Assembly: GCA_041395505.1 (NCBI GenBank)
Contig: JAWLAG010000001.1
Coordinates: 1,054,001-1,118,000 of the forward strand
Source: Steroidobacteraceae bacterium
GTDB taxonomy: Bacteria > Pseudomonadota > Gammaproteobacteria > Steroidobacterales > Steroidobacteraceae
Direction: 5' to 3'
DNA: 64,000 nt
The notes beneath the pieces were generated by a model. The model saw only the letters and a list, made by a program, of their open reading frames with translations. It made no database searches and was not told where the DNA came from. Every line of letters starts with the position of its first letter. Position 1 is the first letter of the stretch. The translations under genes were made by a program, and so were the position numbers. Of this stretch, positions 42,231-51,506 are shown piece after piece.

Positions 42231-43412
42231 TCAGACGAGTTCGATTGCCATCGCGGTGGCTTCGCCGCCGCCGATGCAAAGCGAAGCCAGGCCGCGTCTC
42301 AACTTGCGGGCCGAGAGCGCATGGATCAAGGTCGTGAGTATGCGCGCACCGGTCGCGCCGACCGGGTGCCCGAGCGCGCAAGCGCCGCCGTTGACGTTGA
42401 TGCGCTCGCGGGCAATGCCCAGGTCGTGCATGGCCGCCATGGTTACCGCCGCGAATGCTTCGTTGACCTCATACAGGTCGACATCACCGGCGGACCAGCC
42501 AACCTGCTGCAGTGTCTTCTTGATGGCCCCGACAGGCGCGGTCGTGAACCACTCCGGTTCGTGCGCATGGCTGCCATAGGCGAGGATACGCGCCAGGGGT
42601 TTGATGCCCTGCGCCTTGGCTGCCGCAGCATCCATCAGCACCAGTGCAGCCGCGCCGTCGGATATCGAGCTCGATGAGGCGGCCGTGACGGTGCCATCTT
42701 TCGCGAACGCCGGTTTCAGTGCCGGAATTTTCTCGATATTGCAGGTAAAGGGTGTTTCGTCGCGATCGACCACAACCTCGCCCTTGCGACCCTTGAATTT
42801 GACCGGCGTAACCTCGGCGGTGAAGGCACCGGATTCAACGGCGTGGAGCGCACGGCGCACGGACTCGGCGGCAAATTCGTCCTGCGAGGCGCGCGTGAAA
42901 CCATATTTGGCGGCGGTCGCGTCGGCGAAACAGCCCATCAACTTGCCGTCGAACGGGCTCTGCAGGCCGTCGTAGAACATGTGATCGAGCAATTCGCCAT
43001 GTCCCATCCTGTAGCCGCCGCGTGCTTTGAGGAGCAGATAGGGCGCATTGGTCATGGACTCGAGGCCGCCGGCAACCGCCAGCGAAACATCGCCGGTACG
43101 AATCTGGTCGGCGGCCATCATCACGGCTTTCATTCCCGAACCGCACATCTTGTTGATGGTCGTGGCGGGTGTGCGGTCCGGTATGCCCGCTGCGATCGCT
43201 GCCTGGCGCGCGGGCGCCTGGCCCTGGCCTGCCGGCAGCACGCAACCCATGATCACCTCTTCGATGGCGGCCGGCTTGACACCCGCTGCATCGATCGCGG
43301 CGCGTATGGCGGCCGCGCCGAGCGCCGGCGCCTTGACTTCGCTGAACACCCCCTGCAACCCGCCGATTGGCGTTCGTTTGGCCGCTACGATGACAGTTTC
43401 GATCTTGCTCAT
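42231..43412 (-). CDS. Acetyl-CoA acetyltransferase (thiolase)
   Basis: A 393-residue thiolase of the degradative/biosynthetic type II group. TINKMCGSGMKAVMMA carries the acyl-accepting Cys, GGACALGHPVGATGARIL the His, and SLCIGGGEATAMAIEL the second Cys. It cleaves 3-ketoacyl-CoA such as 2-methylacetoacetyl-CoA or acetoacetyl-CoA. It leads the thiolase-SDR-ETF-QO operon and is divergent from icmF across 134 bases. Confidence 0.96.
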   Translation of the reverse strand: MSKIETVIVAAKRTPIGGLQGVFSEVKAPALGAAAIRAAIDAAGVKPAAIEEVIMGCVLPAGQGQAPARQAAIAAGIPDRTPATTINKMCGSGMKAVMMAADQIRTGDVSLAVAGGLESMTNAPYLLLKARGGYRMGHGELLDHMFYDGLQSPFDGKLMGCFADATAAKYGFTRASQDEFAAESVRRALHAVESGAFTAEVTPVKFKGRKGEVVVDRDETPFTCNIEKIPALKPAFAKDGTVTAASSSSISDGAAALVLMDAAAAKAQGIKPLARILAYGSHAHEPEWFTTAPVGAIKKTLQQVGWSAGDVDLYEVNEAFAAVTMAAMHDLGIARERINVNGGACALGHPVGATGARILTTLIHALSARKLRRGLASLCIGGGEATAMAIELV

Positions 43413-43546
43413 GTTCTCCTCGCCGGACTCATGCTAGAGAGCTGCCGCACAGTATGACGCGATGGAAGCATTGCCGGCATGCGGCCACGCCATCGCGCTG
43501 CTAGACTCGCGCGGGTGAAGGACCATTTTGACCAATTTTGAGCTCC

Positions 43547-46500
43547 ATGAGTACTCCCGCGCGACAAATGACCGCCGAAAACCCGCAAAGCCGGGCTCCC
43601 CTGCGCTTTATCAGCGCGGCATCCCTGTTCGATGGGCACGACGCGGCCATCAACATGATCCGGCGGTTACTGCAGGCTGCCGGGGCGGAAGTCGTCCACC
43701 TCGGGCATAACCGCAGTGTCGCCGACATCGTGCGCGCGGCCATCGAGGAGGACGCCGACGGCATCGCGGTCAGTTCCTATCAGGGCGGGCACAACGAGTA
43801 TTTCGCGTACATGATCGACATGCTGCGCGAGTTGAATGCGAGCCACATACGCGTGGTCGTCGGTGGCGGCGGGACGATAGCACCGCAGGAAATCGCCGAT
43901 CTCGAGGCCCATGGCGTCGAGAAGATCTATACGCCTGAAGACGGGCGACGCCTCGGTTTGAAGGGCATGATCGACGATGTATTCGCGCGGGTGCGCGCTG
44001 CTTCGCGGCCGCCCTACGCCTTCGGGCCCGTCAATCATCGCGACCGCCAACAGCTGGCGCGGACGATCTCCGTGCTCGAGACGGCGCCCGATGGCGATGC
44101 CGCGCTCGAGCAGATTCGCCGGGCGTTGTCACGCAGCCAGCGCGGGATTCCAGTGGTCGGAATCACCGGCACCGGCGGTGCCGGCAAGTCGAGCCTGACC
44201 GACGAGCTGCTGCAACGATTCGTACGTCACTTTCCGCAATACAAGATCGCGGTGGTGGCAATCGACCCGACGCGCCGCCGCAGCGGTGGTGCTCTGCTCG
44301 GCGATCGTATTCGCATGAACAGTCTGGCGGCGGAGAGCATCTTCATGCGCTCACTGGCCACCCGCCGTGCCAATCTCGCCACGAGCGCGGTGCTGCGCGA
44401 CGTGATCGGGCTCTACAAGCTCGCCGGGTTCGACCTGGTCATCGTCGAGACCGCAGGGATCGGCCAGAGCGATACTGAAATCGTCGATCTCGTGGACCAT
44501 TCGATCTACGTCATGACCAGCGAGTACGGTGCTGCGAGCCAGCTCGAGAAGATCGATATGCTCGATTACGCCGAGCTGATCGTACTCAACAAGTTCGAAA
44601 AGCGCGGTGCCGAGGATGCCTTGCGCGACATTCGCAAACAATGGCGCCGCAACCACCACGATCGCGCAATGCTTGCCGACGAGCAGCTGCCGGTCTATCC
44701 GACGATTGCCAGCCGGTTCAATGATCCGGGTGTCAACGCACTGTTTGCGGCGATCTGCGAACGCCTGGCATCGGATGCGCAGGCGCTGCAGAAATGGCAG
44801 CTCGACGATCCGGGGCCAACCGCATTTCGCGGCCGTGATGCGCTGATTCCGGCCAATCGTGCCCGCTATCTTGCCGATATCGTGCAGTCGGGCAGGGACC
44901 GCGCCCGGCGTAATGAGCGCTCCGCCAGTGCTGCCGGGCGCGCGCAGTCGCTGCACGAGGCATTGCGGGTACTCGGCGCCGAGCCATTGCCGAAGCTTCT
45001 CGCGTCCTTTGACGAAGATGACCTCGCGCGGCTGCCGGCGGAAAAGACGCTGCGCCAGCTGGCCCGTAGCTACAACGATGCGCTCGCCGAAATCGAACCG
45101 GCGGCGCTTGCCGAGCTGCGCGACTGGCCGCAACGCGCCGAGGCCGTGCGTGCCGATACTTACACCTACCAGGTCCGCGGCAAGGATGTCACGGGAGAGA
45201 ACTACACCGAGACATTGAGCCAGAACAAGGTGCCGAAGATTTCGGCCCCGACGTATCCGAGCCTTGCAGAGCAGGCGCGCTTCCTGCTCAAGGAAAACCT
45301 GCCGGGCTTTTTTCCGTACACGGCTGGCGTATACCCGTATCGGCGCGAAGCCGAAGACCCGACCCGCATGTTCGCGGGCGAGGGTGCGCCGGAGCGCACC
45401 AACCGCCGTTTCCACTACCTGGCAGCTGGCCACGAGGCGACCCGATTGTCGACCGCCTTCGACTCGACGACGCTGTACGGCGAGGATCCGGACACGCGCC
45501 CCGATATCTACGGTCGTACAGGCAATTCCGGCGTCTCGATAGCGACCATCGACGACATGAAGAAGCTCTACTCGGGTTTCGATCTGTGCGCGCCGACGAC
45601 TTCAGTGTCGATGACAATCAACGGGCCGGCACCGATGTTGCTCGCCATGTTCCTCAATACCGCCATCGACCAGCGCATTGAGACCTTGTTGCGCTCGAAT
45701 GGCCGGTTCGAGGACGTGCGCGGTCTCATCGCGGAGCGCTCCGGGGCGGCGGGCGATACCTGGCCCCGCTACAACGGCGATTTGCCGGAAGGCAACGACG
45801 AGCGAGGCCTCGCGTTTCTGGGACTGCGGCCGCAGGATCTCATGGAGGCAGGCGTTCTGAGCGTCGCCGAGTATCAGCAATGCCGCGGCGAGGCACTGCG
45901 CGCGGTGCGCGGCACTGTCCAGGCCGACATACTCAAAGAGGACCAGGCGCAGAATACCTGTATCTTCTCCACCGAATTCGCCATGCGCATGATGGGCGAC
46001 GTGCAGGCGTATTTCATTGCCGAACAGGTTCGCAATTTCTATTCCGTGTCGATCTCGGGCTATCACATCGCCGAGGCCGGCGCGAATCCGATCTCGCAGC
46101 TCGCGTTCACACTCGCCAATGGCTTTACGATCGTCGAGTATTACCTGGCGCGCGGTATGCAGATCGACGATTTTGCACCGAACCTGTCGTTCTTCTTCTC
46201 GAACGGTATGGATCCGGAATACGCGGTCATTGGCCGGGTGGCGCGGCGCATCTGGGCCAACGCAATGCGCGATGTCTACAGCGCCGGACCTCGCAGCCAG
46301 ATGCTCAAGTACCACATCCAGACATCCGGGCGATCGCTGCACGCCCAGGAAATCCAGTTCAACGATATCCGCACGACATTGCAGGCGATGTATGCGCTGT
46401 TCGACAACTGCAACAGCCTGCACACTAATGCCTATGACGAAGCGCTGACGACGCCGACCGAGGAGAGCGTACGCCGGGCGGTGGCGATACAACTGATCAT

Positions 46501-47011
46501 CAACCGCGAGCTCGGGCTCAATCGCAGTCAGAATCCTTGGCAGGGATCGTTTGTCATCGACTACCTCACCGACCTGGTCGAGGAGCAGGTCTACCGCGAG
46601 TTTGAATCGCTGTCCGAACGTGGCGGCGTGCTCGGCGCGATGGAGACCATGTACCAGCGCGGCAAGATCCAGGAGGAGAGCCTGTACTATGAGACGCGCA
46701 AGCACGATGGCAGCCTGCCGATCGTGGGTGTCAATACCTTCCTGGCTGACGACGGCGAAGCCCACGACAACGCACCCGTCGCGTTGATCCGCTCGACCGA
46801 AGAAGAGAAGCGTAACCAGGTCGCCGCAGTGCGCGCATTCCAGCAACGCCATGCCGAGCATGCCCCTGCCGCGCTTGCGAGGTTGCAGCAAGTCGCCGCG
46901 AGCGGCGGCAATGTCTTTGCGGAACTGATGGAAACAGTGCGTGTGTGCTCGCTGGGCCAGATCAGCCGCGCGCTCTACGAAGTCGGCGGCCGTTACCGCC
47001 GCAGCGTCTAG
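43547..47011 (+). CDS. icmF: Fused isobutyryl-CoA mutase with G-protein chaperone (IcmF)
   Basis: A protein of about 1154 residues in the IcmF order. The B12-binding domain (about 15-150) has the lower-ligand His in SLFDGHDAAINMI. The MeaI-like GTPase (about 200-430) has Walker A GTGGAGKSS, VETAGIGQSD, and NKFE in the base-recognition position. The acyl-CoA mutase domain (about 560-1150) has DSTTLYGEDPDTRPDIYGR and VSISGYHIAEAGANP. IcmF interconverts isobutyryl- and n-butyryl-CoA, and some forms use isovaleryl/pivalyl-CoA. The exact substrate is not decided here; the active-site segment reads GVYPYRRE with a Tyr where I recall Phe in IcmF. The ATG at 43547 is preferred to 43538. Confidence 0.95.
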   Translation: MSTPARQMTAENPQSRAPLRFISAASLFDGHDAAINMIRRLLQAAGAEVVHLGHNRSVADIVRAAIEEDADGIAVSSYQGGHNEYFAYMIDMLRELNASHIRVVVGGGGTIAPQEIADLEAHGVEKIYTPEDGRRLGLKGMIDDVFARVRAASRPPYAFGPVNHRDRQQLARTISVLETAPDGDAALEQIRRALSRSQRGIPVVGITGTGGAGKSSLTDELLQRFVRHFPQYKIAVVAIDPTRRRSGGALLGDRIRMNSLAAESIFMRSLATRRANLATSAVLRDVIGLYKLAGFDLVIVETAGIGQSDTEIVDLVDHSIYVMTSEYGAASQLEKIDMLDYAELIVLNKFEKRGAEDALRDIRKQWRRNHHDRAMLADEQLPVYPTIASRFNDPGVNALFAAICERLASDAQALQKWQLDDPGPTAFRGRDALIPANRARYLADIVQSGRDRARRNERSASAAGRAQSLHEALRVLGAEPLPKLLASFDEDDLARLPAEKTLRQLARSYNDALAEIEPAALAELRDWPQRAEAVRADTYTYQVRGKDVTGENYTETLSQNKVPKISAPTYPSLAEQARFLLKENLPGFFPYTAGVYPYRREAEDPTRMFAGEGAPERTNRRFHYLAAGHEATRLSTAFDSTTLYGEDPDTRPDIYGRTGNSGVSIATIDDMKKLYSGFDLCAPTTSVSMTINGPAPMLLAMFLNTAIDQRIETLLRSNGRFEDVRGLIAERSGAAGDTWPRYNGDLPEGNDERGLAFLGLRPQDLMEAGVLSVAEYQQCRGEALRAVRGTVQADILKEDQAQNTCIFSTEFAMRMMGDVQAYFIAEQVRNFYSVSISGYHIAEAGANPISQLAFTLANGFTIVEYYLARGMQIDDFAPNLSFFFSNGMDPEYAVIGRVARRIWANAMRDVYSAGPRSQMLKYHIQTSGRSLHAQEIQFNDIRTTLQAMYALFDNCNSLHTNAYDEALTTPTEESVRRAVAIQLIINRELGLNRSQNPWQGSFVIDYLTDLVEEQVYREFESLSERGGVLGAMETMYQRGKIQEESLYYETRKHDGSLPIVGVNTFLADDGEAHDNAPVALIRSTEEEKRNQVAAVRAFQQRHAEHAPAALARLQQVAASGGNVFAELMETVRVCSLGQISRALYEVGGRYRRSV

Positions 47012-47814
47012 GCGGCCTTCGCCGCCCCGTCCTTCGCCCCGAGCGCCTCGAGCATCAGCTGGCGTGAGCGCTCGCTCAGCCGCTGACGCTGCTCCTGGCC
47101 GTTCAATGCTTCGACGGGGTCGACGCGCAGTATTGCGAGGCGCAGACGCGCAGGGCGGGGCAGCAGGGCGCCGGGCGGCAGGGCATGGCGGGTACCGCTC
47201 AGCACTGCGGTTACCAGCGGCAGGCCCGAACGAGCTGCGGTTGCGAATGCGCCGGCGTGAAATTTCAGCAAACCCGGTTCACGGGCAAAGGTTCCCTCCG
47301 GGAAGAACACCAGCGATGCGCCGCTCGCTGCCGAGCGCAGCACACGGCGGGCATCACTTGCGCCCTTGTGCCGGTCGCTGCGCTCGACGAAGTGCGATCC
47401 GATGCGGCGCAGCAACAGGCCGGCCAGCGGCACGGTCGCCATTTCCCGCTTTATGACAAAAGCAAAACGCGGCGGCAGTGCCGCCTTGACTACGAGGCCA
47501 TCGATATAGCTCTCGTGGTTCACGACCACGATGCACGGTCCCGCGGGCAGCATCTCGAGCCCGTTTACTTCGAGCGAGGTCGCGCTGAGGCGCAGATAGC
47601 TGCGCGCGACCCAGTGCGTCACCCTGCGTCGCAGATCGAGCCCCGGCAGCAACAGCAACACCAGCACCGCACCGAGCGCGAGCAGAAGGAAAACGAGCCA
47701 GGCGCAGATTCCGTAGATTGTGCGCAGCGGCGCAGCCAAAGGCCTCTGGCGCAGCGCCGGCAACGGCAGGGAGGACGTATCCATCGTGAAATTCGACCGC
47801 TTTTGCCGCAGCAT
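47008..47814 (-). CDS. 1-acyl-sn-glycerol-3-phosphate acyltransferase family (PlsC)
   Basis: A 268-residue membrane acyltransferase of phospholipid synthesis. An N-terminal helix (about 30-55, ICAWLVFLLLALGAVLVLLL) precedes the catalytic NHESYIDG (the NHx4D box) and the acceptor motif FFPEGTFAREPG. It moves an acyl chain to lysophosphatidic acid or a related acceptor. The start may instead be the ATG at 47784; neither has a clear ribosome-binding site. The stop overlaps that of icmF by four bases on opposite strands. Confidence 0.9.
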   Translation of the reverse strand: MLRQKRSNFTMDTSSLPLPALRQRPLAAPLRTIYGICAWLVFLLLALGAVLVLLLLPGLDLRRRVTHWVARSYLRLSATSLEVNGLEMLPAGPCIVVVNHESYIDGLVVKAALPPRFAFVIKREMATVPLAGLLLRRIGSHFVERSDRHKGASDARRVLRSAASGASLVFFPEGTFAREPGLLKFHAGAFATAARSGLPLVTAVLSGTRHALPPGALLPRPARLRLAILRVDPVEALNGQEQRQRLSERSRQLMLEALGAKDGAAKAA

Positions 47815-47991
47815 ACCTGTGAACTGGTTCTCTTTATGTTAACGCTTGTCGATGGATGTGATGATGGTCACGTCCGGCATCACGCTGCGCACCCATACTG
47901 CATTCAAGGCGAACCCGGTCGTCGCCACCTTGACGCTTGAATTGGTCCGGAGCCTGCGATGGCCCGGACTCGTGGTTGATGTGACCGGGCA

Positions 47992-48945
47992 TTGAGTTCA
48001 CGAAAGAGACTGACATTGGTAACGCAAGCCGCAGCGCGCATCAGTAAAGCAGCCGATTCGACCGATCCTGCGGTTTCCAAGTTCCTGGACGCGGTGTGGA
48101 TGGAGCGTGGCCTTTCGCCCAACACACTGGCTGCCTATCGTGCCGATCTGACGGCTCTCGGCCGCTGGCTGGGCGAGCGCGACCGGCCGATCGTGCAAAC
48201 GACGCGCCCGGACCTGCTCGCGTTCATAGCCGCCCGGGTCGAAGCTGGCGCCCGCCCGCGTTCGACTGCCCGGCAATTGAGTTCGTTCCGCCGCTTCTTC
48301 CGTTACCTGGTGCGCGAGGGTCAGCTGCGTGAGGATCCGACGGCGGACATCGCCATGCCGAAGATCGGCCGATCGTTGCCAAAATCGCTTTCCGAGGAAG
48401 AAGTCGAATCGCTCCTCAATTCCCCGACCGTCGCGGATCCGCTGGGCCACAGGGATCGCTGCATGCTCGAGGTGCTCTACGCAACGGGACTTAGAGTCTC
48501 GGAGCTGGTCAGCCTCAAGCACAGCCAGGTCAACCTCAACCAGGGCGTCATACGAATCGTCGGCAAGGGCAATCGCGAGCGATTGATTCCACTCGGCGAA
48601 GAAGCCGTACGCTGGTTGCGTGAATTCCTGGAAGGGCCGCGCAACGATATCCTGCTCGACAGGGCGACCGATTATCTTTTTCCCACCCGCCGCGGCGATC
48701 GCATGACCCGCCAGGCCTTCTGGCACATCATCAAGCGCTATGCCCGCAAGGCCGGAATCTCCAAGGAGCTGTCGCCGCACACACTGCGTCATGCCTTTGC
48801 AACGCATCTCCTGAACCACGGCGCGGACCTTCGTGTCGTGCAGATGTTGCTGGGCCACAGCGACTTGTCCACTACGCAGATCTACACGCACGTCGCGCGC
48901 GAGCGCATGAAGGATCTGCACTCACAGCATCATCCGCGCGGCTAG
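47992..48945 (+). CDS. xerD: Tyrosine recombinase XerD
   Basis: A 317-residue site-specific recombinase acting with XerC at dif to resolve chromosome dimers. A core-binding SAM-like domain (about 25-110, VSKFLDAVWMERGLSPNTLA) precedes the catalytic domain with Arg in YATGLRVSELVSL, Lys in GKGNRERLIP, the HTLRHAFATH box, LLGHSDLSTT, and the nucleophile Tyr in TQIYTHV. The start must be a TTG (47992 or 48016), since no ATG or GTG lies suitably upstream of the first helix. dsbC follows, as in many gammaproteobacteria, so this is the chromosomal enzyme, not a phage integrase. Confidence 0.95.
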   Translation: MSSRKRLTLVTQAAARISKAADSTDPAVSKFLDAVWMERGLSPNTLAAYRADLTALGRWLGERDRPIVQTTRPDLLAFIAARVEAGARPRSTARQLSSFRRFFRYLVREGQLREDPTADIAMPKIGRSLPKSLSEEEVESLLNSPTVADPLGHRDRCMLEVLYATGLRVSELVSLKHSQVNLNQGVIRIVGKGNRERLIPLGEEAVRWLREFLEGPRNDILLDRATDYLFPTRRGDRMTRQAFWHIIKRYARKAGISKELSPHTLRHAFATHLLNHGADLRVVQMLLGHSDLSTTQIYTHVARERMKDLHSQHHPRG

Positions 48946-49045
48946 GTCGCGGGCGCTGGCCCGGGCTGCTATCATTCCCCGCGTGGCGAACCTTTCCTCG
49001 CCAGCCAAGTCCTAGTCCTTATCGCCAGTTCGCGCAGGTCCTGCC

Positions 49046-49777
49046 ATGAAATCCACGTCCGGCCGCATTTTGATCCTGGCCCTGTTGGGAGCACTGTCTG
49101 CTTCCCTGGCGAGCGCGGCGGACACCGAATCCGACACGCGCGCGGCGCTGGCGAAGCGATTGCCGGGTGCGAAGCCATCCGACCTGCGCCCATCGCCCAT
49201 CGACGGCATGTATGAGTTCACTCGCGGTGCGGATATTGCCTACGTCACCCGGGATGGCAAGTACGTCATCGCAGGCGATCTCTACGACCTCGCCGCGGAG
49301 AAGAATCTGAGCGAGGATCGCCGACGCGACGCACGCCTGAAGCTCCTGGCCGGTGTCGGCGCAAGCGATCGGCTGGAATTCGCACCGAGCAATCCGCGTT
49401 ACACGATCACGGTCTTCACAGACGTCGACTGCGGTTATTGCAGGAAGCTTCACAGCCAGATCGCCGAATACAACCGTCTCGGGGTTGCGGTGGATTATCT
49501 ATTCTTCCCGCGCTCAGGCCCGGGCACCGATTCCTGGCACAAGGCGGAGAGCGTCTGGTGCTCGTCGGATCGAAACGCGGCGCTGACGTCGGCAAAGCGC
49601 GGCGAGCCCATCAAGGCCAAGCCCTGCGCCAATACACCGGTCGCAAGGCACTACGCGCTCGGCGAACAGGTGGGCGTGCACGGTACGCCTGCGATGATCA
49701 TGCCGAACGGCGAGATGTTGCCCGGTTACGTGCCACCCGCGATGCTCGTGCGTCACCTTCAGACCAGCAGCAAGTGA
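49046..49777 (+). CDS. dsbC: Thiol:disulfide interchange protein DsbC
   Basis: A 243-residue periplasmic disulfide isomerase. A signal peptide (about 1-24, ending SLASA) is followed by an N-terminal dimerisation domain (SDLRPSPIDGMYEFTRGADI) and a thioredoxin domain with the active site C129-G-Y-C132 (FTDVDCGYCRKLH). GVHGTPAMIMPNGEMLPGY near the end contains the cis-proline. It repairs wrongly paired disulfides and is reduced by DsbD. It lies 100 bases after xerD, the usual arrangement. Confidence 0.96.
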   Translation: MKSTSGRILILALLGALSASLASAADTESDTRAALAKRLPGAKPSDLRPSPIDGMYEFTRGADIAYVTRDGKYVIAGDLYDLAAEKNLSEDRRRDARLKLLAGVGASDRLEFAPSNPRYTITVFTDVDCGYCRKLHSQIAEYNRLGVAVDYLFFPRSGPGTDSWHKAESVWCSSDRNAALTSAKRGEPIKAKPCANTPVARHYALGEQVGVHGTPAMIMPNGEMLPGYVPPAMLVRHLQTSSK

Positions 49778-49803
49778 TCGCCCGCGCGCCTGCGCGGTGA
49801 TAA

Positions 49804-50127
49804 TCAGCGTTCGAGGAGCTTGCGCTTGTTCGGGACGCCTTCCCATTGCTTGGCGTCAGCGGGCACTTTGCCGATTTCCGTGATGACGGGCCATTGACGC
49901 GACAGTTCCGCATTCAACGGCAGGAACTCCTTCTGTTCAGCGGGCAGCTCCTCTTCGGAGAAAATCGCCTCGACCGGACATTCCGGTTCGCACAGTGTGC
50001 AGTCGATGCATTCTTCGGGGTCGATCACCAGGAAGTTCGGCCCCTCGTGAAAGCAGTCCACGGGGCAGACCTCAACACAGTCCATGTATTTGCATTTGAT
50101 ACAGTTTTCGGTGACGACGAATGTCAT
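49804..50127 (-). CDS. fdxA: 7Fe ferredoxin FdxA
   Basis: A 107-residue ferredoxin of the Azotobacter FdI type. The first Cys set (ENCIKCKYMDCVEVCPVDC) has the spacing for a 3Fe-4S cluster plus one ligand of the other, and CIDCTLCEPECPVEAI completes the 4Fe-4S. The C-terminal 45 residues are the usual tail. It is a low-potential cytosolic electron carrier. It stands alone and converges with dsbC. Confidence 0.95.
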   Translation of the reverse strand: MTFVVTENCIKCKYMDCVEVCPVDCFHEGPNFLVIDPEECIDCTLCEPECPVEAIFSEEELPAEQKEFLPLNAELSRQWPVITEIGKVPADAKQWEGVPNKRKLLER

Positions 50128-50208
50128 TGAATGCCTCGAAGATGATCCAGTCGCATGAGAAGCTCTGCAGGGCTTGCCTAGAGTTTATCCTGCCAGGACC
50201 GCTACGCG

Positions 50209-50748
50209 TCAACGCGCGCGGCGAGCCAGCTCCGTAAAGTGGTGGTGCTCGCGACCCGCGTCGCGGTCCTCCAGGTAACGGCGCAGCGCGTACTCGGTGC
50301 TGGGAAATGCCAGATCGACCCAGGGGATCTCCTCGGCGGTGAACAGCCGCGACTCGAGACTCTCGACGCCCACGCCGTAACGTCCGTCGACCAGATGTGC
50401 GCGGAAGAAAACGTGTACCTGATGCGCCTGCGTCACATGCGCGATGGCGAGGAGCGAGCCTATCTCGACAACGGCCTCGGCTTCCTCCAGGGATTCGCGC
50501 GCCGCGGCTTGCTGCAGCGTCTCGCCGTTTTCCATGAAACCGGCCGGCACCGTCCAATAGCCATGACGCGGCTCGATGGCGCGACGGCACAGCAGCAGCC
50601 GTCCGTTGTGCTCCGGAACACAGCCAACCACCAGTTTCGGGTTCTGGTAATGAATGCTGCCGCAGCTGTCGCACACGAAGCGCAGCGCATTGTCCCCTTC
50701 GGGAATGCGCTGCTCGAGCGGGCCTGCACAATTGCTACAGAATTTCAC
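50209..50748 (-). CDS. Nudix hydrolase with N-terminal zinc ribbon
   Basis: A 179-residue protein. An N-terminal CxxC...CxxC ribbon (FCSNCAGPL and FVCDSCGSIHYQNP) precedes a Nudix box GFMENGETLQQAAARESLEE, which matches Gx5Ex7RExxEE. Such zinc-ribbon Nudix proteins resemble the C-terminal part of NADH pyrophosphatase NudC, but the NudC signature after the box is not obvious. It hydrolyses a nucleoside diphosphate linked to some moiety. It is transcribed away from the tRNA-Leu gene on the same strand and ends 82 bases from fdxA. Confidence 0.9.
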   Translation of the reverse strand: MKFCSNCAGPLEQRIPEGDNALRFVCDSCGSIHYQNPKLVVGCVPEHNGRLLLCRRAIEPRHGYWTVPAGFMENGETLQQAAARESLEEAEAVVEIGSLLAIAHVTQAHQVHVFFRAHLVDGRYGVGVESLESRLFTAEEIPWVDLAFPSTEYALRRYLEDRDAGREHHHFTELARRAR

Positions 50749-50761
50749 GAATATCTTCAGT

Positions 50762-50848
50762 TGGTGCCGGGAGAGGGAATCGAACCCACACTCTGTCGCC
50801 AGAACCGGATTTTGAGTCCGGCGCGTCTACCAGTTCCGCCATCCCGGC
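50762..50848 (-). tRNA. tRNA-Leu (anticodon CAA)
   Basis: The minus strand folds as a class II tRNA of 87 bases. The acceptor arm is GCCGGGA/TCCCGGC with encoded CCA. The D arm contains AACTGGTAGACGC, the anticodon stem CCGGA/TCCGG encloses CTCAAAA giving anticodon CAA, a long variable arm follows, and the T arm has GGTTCGATTCC. It reads the Leu codon UUG. It lies 13 bases upstream of the Nudix gene. Confidence 0.97.
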
Positions 50849-50912
50849 CGGAGGCGCGGATTATAGGGGTTGCTGCGACCATTTTGCGCGTGGCTGCATC
50901 TAAATCCCTGCA

Positions 50913-51506
50913 ATGACACCGCTAGGCAGTCTGCACATCGACGGCGCGACAGTGGAGCGCGCCCGGCTGGGTGACCCGGCGGCCCAGCGGCAGATCTACG
51001 ACCGTCTCGGCGGTGTGGTTTTCGCGCTGTTGCGTCGCATGTTGCGCGACGAGAGCGCTGCCGAGGACATGTTCCAGAACACCATGATGAAGGTTTTTTC
51101 ACAACTCGGTTCATTTCGCGGGGCTGCGCCGCTCGGTATCTGGGTGCGGCAGATCGCATTGCGAGAGGCGCTGCAATACCTGCGGTCGCCCTGGCGCCGG
51201 CTGGCCTGGCTGGGCAATGAAGCGCAGGCACGCCTCGAGCTCATCGCCGAACCGGCACCGGCCGAGACGGCCGATTACCTGGATGCCGAAAAGGCGCTGG
51301 CGCGGTTGTCGCCGATGGCCAGGGCCGTACTGTGGCTTCATGAAGTCGAAGGCATGGGCCATGCGGAAATTGGCTCGAGCTTTGGCCGCTCGGCGAGCTT
51401 TTCCAAATCACAGCTCGCGCGGGCCAGGGCGGCTTTGCAGAAAGCCGCGCCGGGCGCATCAAAACCGGCAGCGGCTGTCACCGTGAGCAAAGGAGCGCCA
51501 ACATGA
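50913..51506 (+). CDS. ECF-type RNA polymerase sigma factor
   Basis: A 197-residue sigma70-family protein. Region 2 is DESAAEDMFQNTMMKVFSQL followed by FRGAAPLGIWVRQIALREAL, and region 4 is ALARLSPMARAVLWLHEVEG with MGHAEIGSSFGRSASFSKSQ. It is followed with an ATGA overlap by a gene for a single-span membrane protein that may be its anti-sigma factor, and then by a PDZ protein. The start is an ATG with the usual short N-terminus. What it senses is unknown. Confidence 0.92.
   Translation: MTPLGSLHIDGATVERARLGDPAAQRQIYDRLGGVVFALLRRMLRDESAAEDMFQNTMMKVFSQLGSFRGAAPLGIWVRQIALREALQYLRSPWRRLAWLGNEAQARLELIAEPAPAETADYLDAEKALARLSPMARAVLWLHEVEGMGHAEIGSSFGRSASFSKSQLARARAALQKAAPGASKPAAAVTVSKGAPT

Noticed and set aside
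45602..46891. A 429-residue minus-strand open frame inside icmF
   Set aside because: It is antisense to the conserved mutase domain and shows no protein-family features.
47852..47995. A 47-codon plus-strand frame just before xerD
   Set aside because: It has no clear ribosome-binding site or similarity and lies in a 177-base spacer; it may be chance, so I left it out.
47992..48945. The tyrosine recombinase as evidence of a prophage or integron
   Set aside because: It is XerD by sequence and by its position next to dsbC; there are no attachment sites, phage genes or cassette arrays around it.
49778..49803. GC-rich stretch between dsbC and fdxA as an intrinsic terminator
   Set aside because: The possible stem is short and imperfect and no T-run follows on either strand.
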